Source of the DNA: Spongiibacter taiwanensis
Lineage (GTDB): Bacteria > Pseudomonadota > Gammaproteobacteria > Pseudomonadales > Spongiibacteraceae
Length of the DNA: 64,000 nucleotides
Assembly (NCBI RefSeq): GCF_023702635.1
Contig: NZ_CP098455.1
Span: forward strand, 806,001-870,000
Direction of reading: 5' to 3'
Shown here: positions 28,097 through 38,700 of the stretch, one piece after another
Numbering within the stretch: the stretch's first letter is position 1
Layout: each line of letters starts with the position of its first letter
Notes under the pieces: generated by a model
The model's input: the letters and a program-made list of their open reading frames with translations, nothing else
Database searches by the model: none
What the model was told of the DNA's origin: nothing
Made by a program: the position numbers and the translations under genes

Positions 28097-30499
28097 ATGA
28101 AGAAGAAGCTTATCGCGCTGGCTGTTATGTCAGTGCCGCTATGCTCCGGGCCCGTGGTTGCCCAAGAAAAGCGCTCTAACCGACTCCTCGAGGAAGTCAC
28201 GGTAACGGCCCAAAAGCGGGAGGAAGACTCCCAGGACGTGCCGATTGCCATCCAGGCCTTCTCTGGCGAGAAGCTGGATGCATTCAATATTGAAGACACC
28301 GCCGACCTGCAAAAGATTACCCCCGGACTGACCTTCACTTACACCTACGGCTACACCCTGATCTACCTGCGGGGAGTGGGCAGTGACGCCTTCCTGCCCA
28401 ACGCCGACCCCTCGGTGGCCACCTATATCGACGGTATCAACATCCCCGCCAGCCAAGGCAAGCAAGACGCCCTCGGCCCCGTTAAGCGGGTTGAGGTCCT
28501 CAAGGGCCCCCAGGGCACCCTGTTTGGCCGTAACGCCACCGCCGGTGCCATCAGCATCGTCACCGAAGATCCGCCGATCGATGAAATCGTCGGTAACATC
28601 AAAGCCACTCGCGGCAACTACGACAGCCAGGAATACCAGGCCTACCTCGGTCTGCCCCTGTTTGATGGCGCCGGCATCACCCTGGCCGCCTTCAGTGACA
28701 CCCACGAGAACTACGGCACCAACTTCAGCAACGGCGAGCCCCGTCCCTGGCGGGAAGACTTCTCCGAAGGGGGCCGGGTCAAATTCAAGTGGGACTTCCT
28801 GGAAGACTTCAGCCTGACCCTGATTGGCTCCTACGTGAACCAGTTCAACGGCAACTCCCTGGTGCAGGAAAACACCCGGCCCTCACCCATTCTGTGTGCC
28901 GGCTGTGAAACCGATACCGCCGACCGGGATACCGACACCAACTACGAAGGCGGTAACGCCACCATCAACACCATGTACGGCACCATCTTTGAATGGCGCC
29001 CCGGCCCGGTGGACGTGAAGTTCATCTACTCCGACCAGCTGGCTGACGTGGACTGGGGTCAGTACGACTACGACTCCACCGATGAAGACCGCTCCGGCTT
29101 CTTCACCTACGACCAGTACAACGATCAGCAGACCTACGAGCTGCAGATCCTGTCCAACGCCGACACCCCCCTGTCTGAGAACCTGGAGTGGGTGGCCGGT
29201 TACTACCGCCTGGAAGCCGAAGGCGGTTTCGGCCGCCTGTTCTTCTTCCTCAACAACGGGTTGGCCACCGGCCTGCTGCCTGGCAGCATTACCGGCCTGT
29301 TGGGTGACTCTGGCAGCCGTGCGGTGCTTGAATCCGGCGGTCTGCTGACCACCGAGTCTGACGCGCTGTACTTCCAGGGCACCTGGCGCTTTAACGAAGA
29401 GTGGGCCATGACCCTGGGCGCCCGTTACCAGGAAGAGACCCGGGAAATCGGCAATACCGCGCTGGACCTGGTGGACACCGGGTGTGCTGGCGGTGACGGC
29501 AGCTACGGCACCGACGTGAGCTACTATCAGGGCAGCGACAAGTCCTGTAACTCCCGCCTGCTCGACTTTGGTGGACCACCGCTGGAAGAGACCACCTTCT
29601 CGCCCAAGATCAACGTGCAGTGGTTCCCCACCGAAACGGCTCAGATCTACGCGTCTATTCAGAAAGGCTACAAGAGCCCGACCTACAACATTGTTAACTT
29701 CTTCGGCAGCCCCGATCCGGTCGAAGGTGAAGAAGCGGTTGCCGCGGAGCTGGGCTTCAAGTCCGAGTGGCTGGACGGCGCCCTGCAGTTGAACGGTGCC
29801 CTGTTTGCCTCCAAGACCGACAAGCTGCTGACCGGGATTGTGTCCTTTACCTCCGGTGCGATCGTGCGCTACGCCAACGCCGGCAGCGCCGAAGCCAAGG
29901 GCGTGGAGTTTGACTTCCAGTGGCAGCCAATGCCGGACATGAATCCCGGCCTGGCGATCACCGGTGGTGCCACCTACGTGAACTCCGAGTTTACCGACTA
30001 CAAGAACGGCGAAGGCTTTGATGATGACACCGGCCTGTATTTCGGTCCCGGTGGTCTGGAAGACATTGCGACCGACCTGCTCGGTCTGGAACTGCCCATC
30101 TCCCTGGCGGACTTTGCCAACGGACCCCGTGACTTCACGGGCAACAAGGTCCCCCGGGCACCCGAGCTGACCTCTGCGGTATCGGTGAACCAGTTCATTG
30201 ATGCGGGGGATATCGGTGCCTTCGAAGTGGCGGTGGATTACTCCTACAAGAGTGAATACTTCACCACCCCCCAAAACTCGCCCTTCTTCGTGCAGGATCA
30301 ATACGAACTGTGGTCACTGCGGGGCAGCTACTTCTTTGACCCCTGGGGTCTGCAGCTGACCGCCTTTGTGGATAACGTCAAGGACAAGGAATACTTCTCC
30401 TCGATTCTGCAGCAGGACTTTGGTCGCTCGGTGACTTTGGCGCCGCCTCGCTTGTACGGCCTGAAGCTCAAGTGGGATTTTGATGTGTTTTTGAACTAA
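28097..30499 (+). CDS. TonB-dependent outer-membrane receptor
   Basis: 800 residues: signal peptide (MKKKLIALAVMSVPLCSGPVVAQ), TonB box within EEVTVTAQKREEDSQDVPIAI (about 33-53), plug domain with IYLRGVGSDAF and VEVLKGPQGTLFGRNATAGAISIVTEDP (about 134-161), then a 22-strand type barrel. LNLS-type FQWQPMPDMNPGLAITGGATYV and the C-terminal strand LYGLKLKWDFDVFLN are consistent with the barrel end. Such VTAQKR-type receptors are abundant in marine gammaproteobacteria and take up siderophores, glycans or lipophilic compounds; no adjacent catabolic gene indicates the substrate. Codon use is strongly biased to C-ending codons, suggesting high expression. Confidence 0.94.
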   Translation: MKKKLIALAVMSVPLCSGPVVAQEKRSNRLLEEVTVTAQKREEDSQDVPIAIQAFSGEKLDAFNIEDTADLQKITPGLTFTYTYGYTLIYLRGVGSDAFLPNADPSVATYIDGINIPASQGKQDALGPVKRVEVLKGPQGTLFGRNATAGAISIVTEDPPIDEIVGNIKATRGNYDSQEYQAYLGLPLFDGAGITLAAFSDTHENYGTNFSNGEPRPWREDFSEGGRVKFKWDFLEDFSLTLIGSYVNQFNGNSLVQENTRPSPILCAGCETDTADRDTDTNYEGGNATINTMYGTIFEWRPGPVDVKFIYSDQLADVDWGQYDYDSTDEDRSGFFTYDQYNDQQTYELQILSNADTPLSENLEWVAGYYRLEAEGGFGRLFFFLNNGLATGLLPGSITGLLGDSGSRAVLESGGLLTTESDALYFQGTWRFNEEWAMTLGARYQEETREIGNTALDLVDTGCAGGDGSYGTDVSYYQGSDKSCNSRLLDFGGPPLEETTFSPKINVQWFPTETAQIYASIQKGYKSPTYNIVNFFGSPDPVEGEEAVAAELGFKSEWLDGALQLNGALFASKTDKLLTGIVSFTSGAIVRYANAGSAEAKGVEFDFQWQPMPDMNPGLAITGGATYVNSEFTDYKNGEGFDDDTGLYFGPGGLEDIATDLLGLELPISLADFANGPRDFTGNKVPRAPELTSAVSVNQFIDAGDIGAFEVAVDYSYKSEYFTTPQNSPFFVQDQYELWSLRGSYFFDPWGLQLTAFVDNVKDKEYFSSILQQDFGRSVTLAPPRLYGLKLKWDFDVFLN

Positions 30500-30515
30500 G
30501 TCCACAAAAACAAGA

Positions 30516-30547
30516 CGGCAGAGTGATATCGTTATATCACTCTGCCG
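30516..30547 (+). terminator. Strong hairpin after the TonB receptor gene
   Basis: Perfect 14-bp stem CGGCAGAGTGATAT / ATATCACTCTGCCG with loop CGTT, 17 bp after the stop. Only CTCTTC follows instead of a T-run, so it may be a terminator or an mRNA-stabilising or attenuating element ahead of the small downstream gene. Confidence 0.5.
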
Positions 30548-30619
30548 CTCTTCGCCGTCGCGCTATGGCGCGGTAACTGTGAAAATGCGACCAAATCTAA
30601 AAATAACGGTGTAGTCATT

Positions 30620-31093
30620 ATGAAAAAACAGCTTTGCGGAACACTCTTATTAGCAACCCTGACCAGCAACAGTTTTGCGGTCGTGCCGGGCCTGGGGACG
30701 GTATTTTCCTTGGCGGCGCCTCTGGGCGGCGTAAGCGGGATTACCTCCTTGGCCGACCCGTTGGGTGGCATTTCTGGTCTGGCGGCAACGGGCACTTCGC
30801 TGACCTCTCAGCTGCCCATTGATGGCCTGAGCGTGATTGACGTGAGCTTTATCAGCTCTGCCTTGCCGATTAACGATGTGCTCTCTGCATTAGGCTCAGG
30901 TGCGATTATGGGCAACGACGTGCTTGAGGGGCTGACCACTGGCAGTGGCGGTGGCCTACCAGGCCTGCCCGACTTGGGCGGATTAGCAAGCCTCGATACG
31001 GGATTTGGTCTGGATGCCCTGTTTGATGCCGGCATGCTGCCGGGCTTAGATGTCATCCCAGTGGATTTTCTCGCCCTGGTGCCGCTTCCCTAG
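30620..31093 (+). CDS. Small secreted hydrophobic Gly/Leu-rich protein of unknown function
   Basis: 157 residues. Signal peptide MKKQLCGTLLLATLTSNSFA then VVPGLG. The mature protein lacks Cys and is almost free of Lys/Arg. It is made of Gly/Leu/Pro/Asp-rich stretches with a near-tandem PLGGVSGITSLAD / PLGGISGLAATG (about 35-60) and a later GLPGLPDLGGLASLD. No family recognised. It starts 120 bp after the TonB receptor gene, behind a strong hairpin, and may be an accessory surface protein of that system (inference from position). Own terminator follows. Confidence 0.7.
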   Translation: MKKQLCGTLLLATLTSNSFAVVPGLGTVFSLAAPLGGVSGITSLADPLGGISGLAATGTSLTSQLPIDGLSVIDVSFISSALPINDVLSALGSGAIMGNDVLEGLTTGSGGGLPGLPDLGGLASLDTGFGLDALFDAGMLPGLDVIPVDFLALVPLP

Positions 31094-31119
31094 GTGATCA
31101 CAACCCAGCGAGATAAGAA

Positions 31120-31190
31120 GTTACTGCCGGGTCTAATCCGGCAGTAACAGACGCCTGAACCGAAACCGGCCTCCAATGGGGCCGTTTTTT
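31120..31190 (+). terminator. Tandem hairpins ending the small secreted protein gene
   Basis: First, an 11-bp hairpin GTTACTGCCGG / CCGGCAGTAAC (31120-31148). Second, CGGCC / GGCCG (31167-31184) followed by six T (31185-31190), an intrinsic terminator. Confidence 0.65.
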
Positions 31191-31225
31191 ATTGTCTGCC
31201 ATATAGCACCCGATCAGTCATCGAC

Positions 31226-31420
31226 TTAATACGCCTCGCCCTCACTGTGCACGGTGAGGGTCACGTCCTCACCCACCAGAAACACCCTGACCACCATCGG
31301 CTGGCAACAAACCTGACAATCCTCGGTGTACTCCTGATCACCCTCAGAGCAGTCCACCAACAACTGAATGGGCTCACCACAATAGGGACAATACTGTTCA
31401 ATGGTTTCGAGTGCATTCAT
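31226..31420 (-). CDS. CPXCG-motif cysteine-rich small protein
   Basis: 64 residues with two Cys pairs: YCPYCGEP (Cys11, Cys14) and CQVCCQP (Cys36, Cys39/40), plus one isolated Cys. This is the CPXCG-type zinc-ribbon family, of unknown function. Sequence between pairs is acidic (SEGDQEYTED). Monocistronic or last gene behind the membrane protein at 31493-31936 (72 bp). Confidence 0.86.
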   Translation of the reverse strand: MNALETIEQYCPYCGEPIQLLVDCSEGDQEYTEDCQVCCQPMVVRVFLVGEDVTLTVHSEGEAY

Positions 31421-31492
31421 CGCTGCGCTCCGGCAAATCTGGTGCAGAAAGCATAGTTCATCTATGGCACTTCGCCGCCTGACAACAGCAAT

Positions 31493-31936
31493 CTATAAAC
31501 TGCCCGCACGGCGTACTTTTAGCAAACTCACTACCAAGACAAAACACAGGCAAACGCCAACGCAAGCTATCAACTCATTCACGCGGGGCGGAAAAATCAA
31601 CACAAACCCCTGCCCCTTGATCAACGAGGAAAAACTGGAGACACAGAACGGCATTAGAAACAACCGGGCGATCTGCCAAGGCTCTGGGCGCGAGGCCCCC
31701 GGCCCGGTGACGCTGAGTACCAGCGCAATGCCGATCACCACACTAATACCAGCAGAGTTCAGCCAGATTCGCGGCGCCGGATCAAAATAGAAAAACAGCA
31801 CGACCACATACCAAAGCAGATAACACCACAACACTGCTTTGCCTAAACGTAATTGAGAGAAATAGCGAAGGATCAACTGTCCCGCCCTGAGATGATTGGC
31901 CACGTCCGACAAGCCACAGTGTAACTCCGGCAACAA
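31493..31936 (-). CDS. Hypothetical inner-membrane protein
   Basis: 147 residues with about four hydrophobic helices (about 35-52, 61-80, 90-105, 120-140). It contains FFYFDPAPRIWLNSAGISVVIGIALVLSV and a basic end VSLLKVRRAGSL. No family recognised. Coding is supported by continuous hydrophobic pattern and position; start uncertain (ATG 31936 gives MLPELHCGL). Confidence 0.6.
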   Translation of the reverse strand: MLPELHCGLSDVANHLRAGQLILRYFSQLRLGKAVLWCYLLWYVVVLFFYFDPAPRIWLNSAGISVVIGIALVLSVTGPGASRPEPWQIARLFLMPFCVSSFSSLIKGQGFVLIFPPRVNELIACVGVCLCFVLVVSLLKVRRAGSL

Positions 31937-31957
31937 ACGCTAAATTAGCAGGGCGGA

Positions 31958-33541
31958 TTAAAAACGAAAACCCGCCTGAAGCGAGAGACCAACCTCGTCA
32001 TTATCCGCCGATTTCGTCACCGCGATATCCAAATGTGAGGAAAAGGTCCCCAAACCGAAGCCGATAGAGGGAAGGTATTTTCCAGTGGCCATGTTGTAAC
32101 GAAGCCCTCCGCGAATGGCGGTCGAGCGCCACAAATACCACTCGGCACCCAAGCTGAGATATTGCTTATCGGGATCAAAGCCAAGGGGATCATTGCGGGT
32201 TAAATCCAAATCCGCCGCAAAGCGCAATTTAGGGGTATAGCGGTAGGAGACACCCGCCCTGGCCAATGGCCGAAACTCGAGGTCATTACCGCGCACCGTC
32301 TTGAAATCATGGGGGATCAGATTTTTAACTACCGCTCCCAACGCCCACTGATCGTCCAATTGATACAAAACGCCCACATCCAGATTCAGTGTCTGATGGC
32401 GAGTCTGATTACGGGAGTTCTCCGCATTGTCCAGATCGATGTCCTCCACCGACTGTTCAAAATCCACCGTCGTGACCGTGAGGTGTTTGATATTTAATCC
32501 GAGCTTCAAGCGATCTCGGTCATCCGGTGTGAAGGCATAGCCCACACTGACTTCGTCCACGTAGGCACCCTGCACCTCAATAGTGGATTCAAAATTTTCC
32601 GGAATCTGGTAGCGCAGATAATTTTTTAACTCCGGTGGGTTGTCCACACTGCCAGGGTCTCTCAGCTCTGCTTCCAGGTCTTCCAATTGAAAATAGTCGG
32701 CGACTTCCTGAACCAGCCTACCTGTCTCTATTGATCGTTCGACCAGCTCCTGTACAGAGGGCAAATCGTAGTAAGACAGTAACTCCTCGCTGGGCACACC
32801 ATCAATCACTGCTTGCTCAATCAAATCGCCCAGTTCATCAAGACCAAGCGCCTCCTCGAGTGCAGAAATCTCCTCGGTTTGATCGGAAATATCGGCCAGC
32901 AACTCGGTGGTTTCTATGGCTTGCGATACCCGAATGCGATCGACCTCGGCGAAATTGACTCGAGCGCCCAACACAAAATAGCGCCGATAGTGCGCGCCCC
33001 AAGCGCGGCGTTTAGCTGTGGAGCCGATAGTGAAGCCATAGGAAAGGGAAGCGCGAAGTGGCTTGTCGGATAGCTTGTCAATGTCGCCCTGCCAGTCCTC
33101 TGCCGCAGCCGCCAGCGCGCGCAAGTCGTCGGCGGTGATTAACCCGGCAGCGAAGTCCCGCTTGGCAATCTCAAGCAAGCGATCAAATTCATCTTCCGAG
33201 TTACTATCCTGATACTCATCTAAGGCGTCGAGAAAGTTATCCCGATCGAGAAGACGAGCACCAAGATAGGGACGAAAATAGAATTTCCAGTCGTCGCTGC
33301 TTTGAGATGAAACCAACAACGCCGGGTTAAAGATCGTCGCATTGTAGGATCGCGCACTGGCCACCCCCGCCCCGCCCATCGCCATGGAGCGAGGATCGAA
33401 GGACAGAAATGATACCGCGGCACTGGATGGGACAAAGCCGAGAAGGCCGCAAGTCACCCCCAGCGACAACAGGCTTGAGCGGCGTATCCCGCCCCTGAAC
33501 TTAGTTTGTCGATATCTCTTTAAAAAACAAAATCCAGCCAT
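31958..33541 (-). CDS. TraF-like (TraF_2) outer-membrane beta-barrel protein
   Basis: 527 residues from ATG 33541, with GGGAGG directly upstream; the frame opens at 33562. A signal region (GGIRRSSLLSLGVTCGLLGFVPSSAA) precedes VSFLSFDPRSMAMGGAGVASARSYNATIFNPALL, the classic N-terminus of PF13729-type TraF proteins. A helical insert (about 95-300) interrupts the barrel. The C-terminal half has amphipathic strands (RAGVSYRYTPKLRFAADLDLTRNDPLGFDPDKQYLSLGAEWYLW) ending in LSLQAGFRF, a C-terminal Phe as in outer-membrane proteins. The name derives from plasmid transfer, but no conjugation genes are nearby; a FadL/PorV-like envelope role is more likely. Confidence 0.82.
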   Translation of the reverse strand: MAGFCFLKRYRQTKFRGGIRRSSLLSLGVTCGLLGFVPSSAAVSFLSFDPRSMAMGGAGVASARSYNATIFNPALLVSSQSSDDWKFYFRPYLGARLLDRDNFLDALDEYQDSNSEDEFDRLLEIAKRDFAAGLITADDLRALAAAAEDWQGDIDKLSDKPLRASLSYGFTIGSTAKRRAWGAHYRRYFVLGARVNFAEVDRIRVSQAIETTELLADISDQTEEISALEEALGLDELGDLIEQAVIDGVPSEELLSYYDLPSVQELVERSIETGRLVQEVADYFQLEDLEAELRDPGSVDNPPELKNYLRYQIPENFESTIEVQGAYVDEVSVGYAFTPDDRDRLKLGLNIKHLTVTTVDFEQSVEDIDLDNAENSRNQTRHQTLNLDVGVLYQLDDQWALGAVVKNLIPHDFKTVRGNDLEFRPLARAGVSYRYTPKLRFAADLDLTRNDPLGFDPDKQYLSLGAEWYLWRSTAIRGGLRYNMATGKYLPSIGFGLGTFSSHLDIAVTKSADNDEVGLSLQAGFRF

Positions 33542-33899
33542 CCTTGCCTCCCGGAGCGGCATTAATCACGCCTGCCAAACCTCCGCAGAAGCCCCCGCGA
33601 CAGACACTACGTTACACAGATATTGATTCAACCTTACCTTGACGATAATAAAGCCTTTCTTAGAAGGCAATATTTCTAGCCCGCCAAATCAATCCGAAAT
33701 GGACACCTGCTGAAACGCATCTTACTTTCGCCCTGTCTACAAAGAGTTTCTTAGGAAAAGCAGGCGCGCGAGATCTGTGCCAGTGCCGATGGGCCCTTCC
33801 CTTGTGGTCAGGGAACGACGTCGGTTGCTCTTCTCAGTGCATCCGAAGCACGCCCACGACGCTCTCTGTGCGGCTCGAGGAGCGCGCAAAGGAGGACAT
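33542..33899. other. Intergenic region downstream of the allophanate hydrolase gene
   Basis: 358 bp between the TraF-like start and the allophanate hydrolase stop. On the minus strand a weak hairpin GCCTT-CTAAGA-AAGGC followed by TTTATT (33650-33668) could end the guanidine operon. The rest shows no gene or motif I can support. Confidence 0.35.
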
Positions 33900-35708
33900 T
33901 CAATGACGCGCCATATAAGCTCGCCATCCCCCTAAATGGGTAATATCTTCTGCGCCGACCAGGCCTGATGCCTCACAGATAAAGCCGCTCAGCATACGAC
34001 CATCCGCCAGCTTTACTTTGCCAATTCCCAAAGGCGCAGGAATCCCCGCCACAAAGCTGCCAAACGCCTCGCTGGGTACCGACCACACCTCAACCTCTAT
34101 TGCGGCGCCGCCTTGCTCAGCCACCACCATCCCAGGACGATAAGGCGGTCCGCCTGCCAGCGCGTAGAGCTTGTACTCGGGAGCGGAGCGGGTTTTCTCA
34201 ACTAACTGCCCACCTCGCTCCCGCAACTGCCAATTCAAGGGCATTCCATCCAAGTGGGCACCACACACCACCACCGGAATACATGAAGCCCCTTGCACCG
34301 GGTTGTCGGCCAGCGGTTGATATTCTCCCTGCCCGGAGCCCAGAGGTAATTTGAAAAGTTGCTGTAGACGATTGCTGATCGACAGCAGCTTGCGATCAGA
34401 AAATGCCTCAGCAATCAGAGTGACACCGAAGGGGAACCCGGACCCGGTGAAAGTCGTTGGCAGCGCCACGCCAGCGAGATCAAACAGGTTCATGTAATTG
34501 GTGTAGTAACCCAGATTGGTGTTGAGCACGACCGGATCAGCCTGCAACTCCGCAATCGAATAAGGGCGCCCCGCCGTTGGGGTTAGCAGGGCATCCACAC
34601 TCTCGAGTACAGCCTGGGCCTGCTTACGTAGCGATTTGAGCTTGTACTGGGCCCGGAAGGTATCCGCAGCACTCACCTTGGCGCCGCCGCCAATGATATT
34701 ACGCGTCACTGGGAGCATGGCTTCGGGCTGTTGGTCAATTAAGGGTTGAGTTGCCAGATAGCGTTCAGCCACCCAGGGGCCTTCATACAACAGTCGGGCA
34801 GCCTCAAGAAAGGCCGACATATCAACCTCAACCAGTTCTATCCCACTGTCCACCAACGTGGCGAGGGAGTTACGATAACAGTGCTCGTAATCCTTGTTGC
34901 CGAAAAAAGCCAGTTGAGATGCCTTCATCACACCCAAGCGAAGAGGCCCTGTGTGCTGACCATAATAACGATGGCTGTTGCTAAAGGGGTTGGCGCGGCT
35001 GTAGGCGTCTTCCCTATCTTCACCCTCAGCGACATTAAGTAGCGTGGCGGCATCATCGGTATTGAGGGCGAAGATCGTCATGCAATCCAGTGAGCGGCAA
35101 GCGGGCAGCATGCCGCCGGCAGACAGCAGTCCGATGCTGGGCTTTACGCCGACCAGATTATTAAAACAGGCTGGCACACGCCCCGAGCCCGCCGTATCGG
35201 TGCCCAAAGAAAAACTGGCCAGCCCCAGCGCCACGGCCACCGCCGAGCCCGAGCTGGAACCGCCGCTGATCATCTGCTCATCGAAGCTGTTTTTACAGGC
35301 GCCATAAGGCGAACGCGTACCCACCAGGCCCGTGGCAAATTGGTCTAGGTTGGTTTTCCCCAGCGGTATCGCGCCCGCATCAATCAGACGCTGCACCACA
35401 AAGGCCGATTTTTCCGGGACGTACGCAAAGGCCTCACAGGCCGCCGTGGTCGGCACACCAGCAAGATCAATATTATCCTTTACGGCGAAGGGCACACCGA
35501 ACAACGGCAGCTGCTCAGGTGAGGTGGCATCCAGGCGCGCCAGATAGGGCTCAAGCTGGTCCGCTGTCAGGCGGGTTATCCAGATATTGTGCCCCGCATA
35601 GACCTCACATTGTTCGCTGATCTTTTCCATTACCTGCCGTGGTGTCAGCGCGCCGGAGGCATAAGCCTGACGCAACGACGACAGACTCAAATTCGGTAAA
35701 CTCGACAT
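33900..35708 (-). CDS. atzF: Allophanate hydrolase (AtzF type)
   Basis: 602 residues, cytoplasmic. The N-terminal ~440 residues form an amidase-signature domain: FAVKDNIDLAGVPTTAACEAF (catalytic Lys, about 72-92) and ISGGSSSGSAVAVALGLASFSLGTDTAGSGR (cis-Ser and nucleophile Ser, about 147-177). The C-terminal domain (about 445-600) is AtzF_C-like (VVCGAHLDGMPLNWQLRERGGQ; PYRPGMV; SEAFGSFVAGIPAPLGIGKV). It hydrolyses allophanate to 2 NH3 and 2 CO2, the last step of urea-amidolyase and guanidine degradation. Its start overlaps the stop of the carboxylase gene by a base, so it is co-translated with it. Confidence 0.94.
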   Translation of the reverse strand: MSSLPNLSLSSLRQAYASGALTPRQVMEKISEQCEVYAGHNIWITRLTADQLEPYLARLDATSPEQLPLFGVPFAVKDNIDLAGVPTTAACEAFAYVPEKSAFVVQRLIDAGAIPLGKTNLDQFATGLVGTRSPYGACKNSFDEQMISGGSSSGSAVAVALGLASFSLGTDTAGSGRVPACFNNLVGVKPSIGLLSAGGMLPACRSLDCMTIFALNTDDAATLLNVAEGEDREDAYSRANPFSNSHRYYGQHTGPLRLGVMKASQLAFFGNKDYEHCYRNSLATLVDSGIELVEVDMSAFLEAARLLYEGPWVAERYLATQPLIDQQPEAMLPVTRNIIGGGAKVSAADTFRAQYKLKSLRKQAQAVLESVDALLTPTAGRPYSIAELQADPVVLNTNLGYYTNYMNLFDLAGVALPTTFTGSGFPFGVTLIAEAFSDRKLLSISNRLQQLFKLPLGSGQGEYQPLADNPVQGASCIPVVVCGAHLDGMPLNWQLRERGGQLVEKTRSAPEYKLYALAGGPPYRPGMVVAEQGGAAIEVEVWSVPSEAFGSFVAGIPAPLGIGKVKLADGRMLSGFICEASGLVGAEDITHLGGWRAYMARH

Positions 35709-38700
35709 TACTGCTCCTCCAGAATCACCACACTTTGCCCCGCCGCCACTCGGGCCCCTTCATTCAACAGGCATTTTTTCACCCGCCCCGCCTGCGGCGC
35801 GAATACCGAGATTTCCATTTTCATCGACTCCAACAACAGCAGCGCTTGGCCCGCCTGAACGGAATCTCCCTCCTTCACTAGCCATTGCCATACACTGCCC
35901 GCCACCGCGCTATCCACTGGCACCTCGCCCTCGGCCAGGGCCACCTCCGGCACCGCAGCATCAATTTCTGGCGCTTCATAATGGAATTGACCGTCCCGGT
36001 GCCAGCGGGCCAGCTCTTCCTCAAAGGCCTGCTCGCGTCGGCGGGTATGCGCGCTGATCTCGCTGGCGTTTTCTGCCAACATGGCCTCATAGTCCGCGAG
36101 GGAAAATTCGCCTTCCTCAATGCGCAGATCGTATTTCCCCAAAGGAAAATCATCGCGGAATCGCAACAACGCCTCCTCGCTCACTTCGAAAAACCGAATC
36201 TGATCGAAAAACCGTAGCAGGTAGGGTTCGGTGAAGGCGGCCGTCTTCCGGTAACGGTTCCACATTTGTATGGTCCGGCCCACAAACTGATACCCCCCCG
36301 GCCCTTCCATTCCGTAAACACACATATAGGATCCGCCAATACCGACGGAGTTTTCCGCCGTCCAGGTCCGGGCCGGATTGTATTTGGTGGTCACCAAGCG
36401 GTGACGGGGGTCTACCGGAGTCGCCACTGGCGCACCCAGATACACATCCCCCAAGCCCATCACCAGATAGGCCGCGTCAAACACAATCTGCTTAACCTCA
36501 TCGATACTTTCCAGGCCGTTAATCCTGCGAATAAACTCCAGATTACTCGGGCACCAGGGCGCATTTTGCCGCACCGATTGCTGGTACTTCTTAATGGCGA
36601 GCTGACAGGCCTGATCATCCCAACTCAGTGGCAGATAGACTGTCCGCGACGGCACACTCAGGCTCTCCAGCTGCCCCGCCAACGCGGTTTCAGCGTCCTT
36701 CAACGCGCCCAGCAGTGACGTCAGTGAAATTTGCTGGGAATCGTAGTGCAGCTGCAGTGAGCGAATACCGGGCGTCATTTCCAGCACACCGGCAATCGGC
36801 TTCTGTTGCAAATGCTGCATCAGGGCGTGGGCGCGAAAGCGCAGGCGGATATCCAGTTCGAGGGGGCCGTATTCCACCAGCAGAAAATGATCGCCCGCGA
36901 CCCGATAGACGATGTCGTCACCAAATTCAGCCGCGGGCAGTCGTTGCACGATAGGTGAAGGCAATTCCCCTGAGCTGATAATGTCGTTCGCTGCCGGCGG
37001 GTTCGGTGCGAGATCCGCAATGCGCTGACGCTGATGTTGTTCCGCAATCACCGCCTGATCAATGGTCATTGCCACGAAGCGAACCTTGTCGCCAGCGCGC
37101 AGCTGACCCAGCTTCCACAGATCCGCCGTGATGACCGTTGCCGGACAAACAAACCCGCCCAAAGAGGGCCCATCCGGCCCCAGGATAACCGGCATATCCC
37201 CGGTAAAATCGACGGTGCCAAAGGCGTAGGCATTGTCATGAATATTACTGGGATGCATGCCCGCCTCACCGCCGCTGTCTCTGGCCCACGTCGGCTTGGG
37301 GCCAATCAGACGCACACCAGTGCGGCTCGAGTTGTAATGCACTTCCCAGTCGGTATTGAAGAAGGTATCGATATCGTCATCGGTGAAGAAATCTGGCGCA
37401 CCGTGGGGGCCATAGATCACCCGCAATTGATAATGCTCGCCGATGTCCGGTTTGAGACTTTCTGGCAAGGCTGCAGGACAGGCCGCAATGGGCGCCATGG
37501 ATAAATTCAGTGCGTCCCCCACTCGCAGCGCGCGACCGCTGTGGCCGCCAAATTGCCCCAGCGTAAAGGTGGAACGGGAGCCGAGGTATTCGGGGCACTG
37601 AATGCCGCCCAGTACGGCCAGATAAGCGCGGGCACCGCTGCTGATCCGCCCGAGGCTCAAGCTCTGACCAGCCTTGACCGGCACGGCTTGCCACAGCGGC
37701 ACTGCCATGTCATCCAGGGTCGCGGGAATATCGGCACCCGCCAGCGCGATCATGGTGTCGCAGCTAAACTGCAGCACGGGACCTTGCAGGGTAATCTCCA
37801 GGCCTGCCGCCGAAGGGTCATTACCCAATAATCTGTTGGCCAGACGGAAACTGTAGTTATCAAAGGGACCCGACGGCGGTACGCCAACATCCCAGTAACC
37901 CGTCCTCGCCGGGTAGTCTTGTACCGTGGTTTGGGTACCTGCCTGCAGCACATCAATCCGCCGCGGCTGCCAGGCAAAATCATTCAGGTACCGAGTGGTG
38001 ACCAGGCCTTGCTGGAGCAGCGGATCTTGCAGCAAGGCACCGAGGTAATTCACATTGGTGACAATGCCGTACAGCTCACTTTGGCGCAGGGCCTGAGCCA
38101 CCCCCGCCAGCGCCGTCTCCCGGGAGTCAGCATGGACAATGACCTTGGCGAGCATCGGATCAAAGAAGGGCGAGACTTCGATGCCGCTGTCCAGCCAATG
38201 GTCCACCCGCAAGGTGCCCTGCTCCACAGCCGCAGGAAAAGCAACCTTACTGAGCAGCCCGGCGCAGGGCTGGAACTGACGAAAAGGATCTTCTGCATAG
38301 ACCCGCACCTGCACCGCATGCCCAGTAGCAACAAGGCCCGCCTTTAACTGAGACAGATCGCCCAAATCGCCGGCAGCCAATTGCAACATCCACTTGACCA
38401 GGTCAACGCCCCAGACCATTTCAGTGACACCATGCTCCACCTGCAGGCGGGTATTCACCTCGAGGAAGTAAAACTGCTGGCTATCCTGGTCATAAATAAA
38501 CTCAACCGTGCCCGCGTTGCGGTAATTTACTGCCGCCAATAACGCTTCCGCGCACTGGTGCAATTTACCCCTGACCTCATCTGGTAGATTGGGTGCTGGC
38601 GATTCTTCGACCACTTTCTGGTTTCGGCGCTGGGCGGAGCAGTCCCGCTCACCGAGGGCAATGACCTGGCCGGCACCATCACCAAATACCTGAACTTCAA

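Noticed and set aside
28883-30301. 472-residue open frame antisense to the TonB receptor
   Set aside because: Shadow frame produced by strong codon bias of the receptor gene; no family signature.
31958-33541. TraF-like gene as evidence of a conjugative element
   Set aside because: No other transfer, relaxase or integrase genes are present; the TraF_2 family is widespread in chromosomes as an outer-membrane protein.
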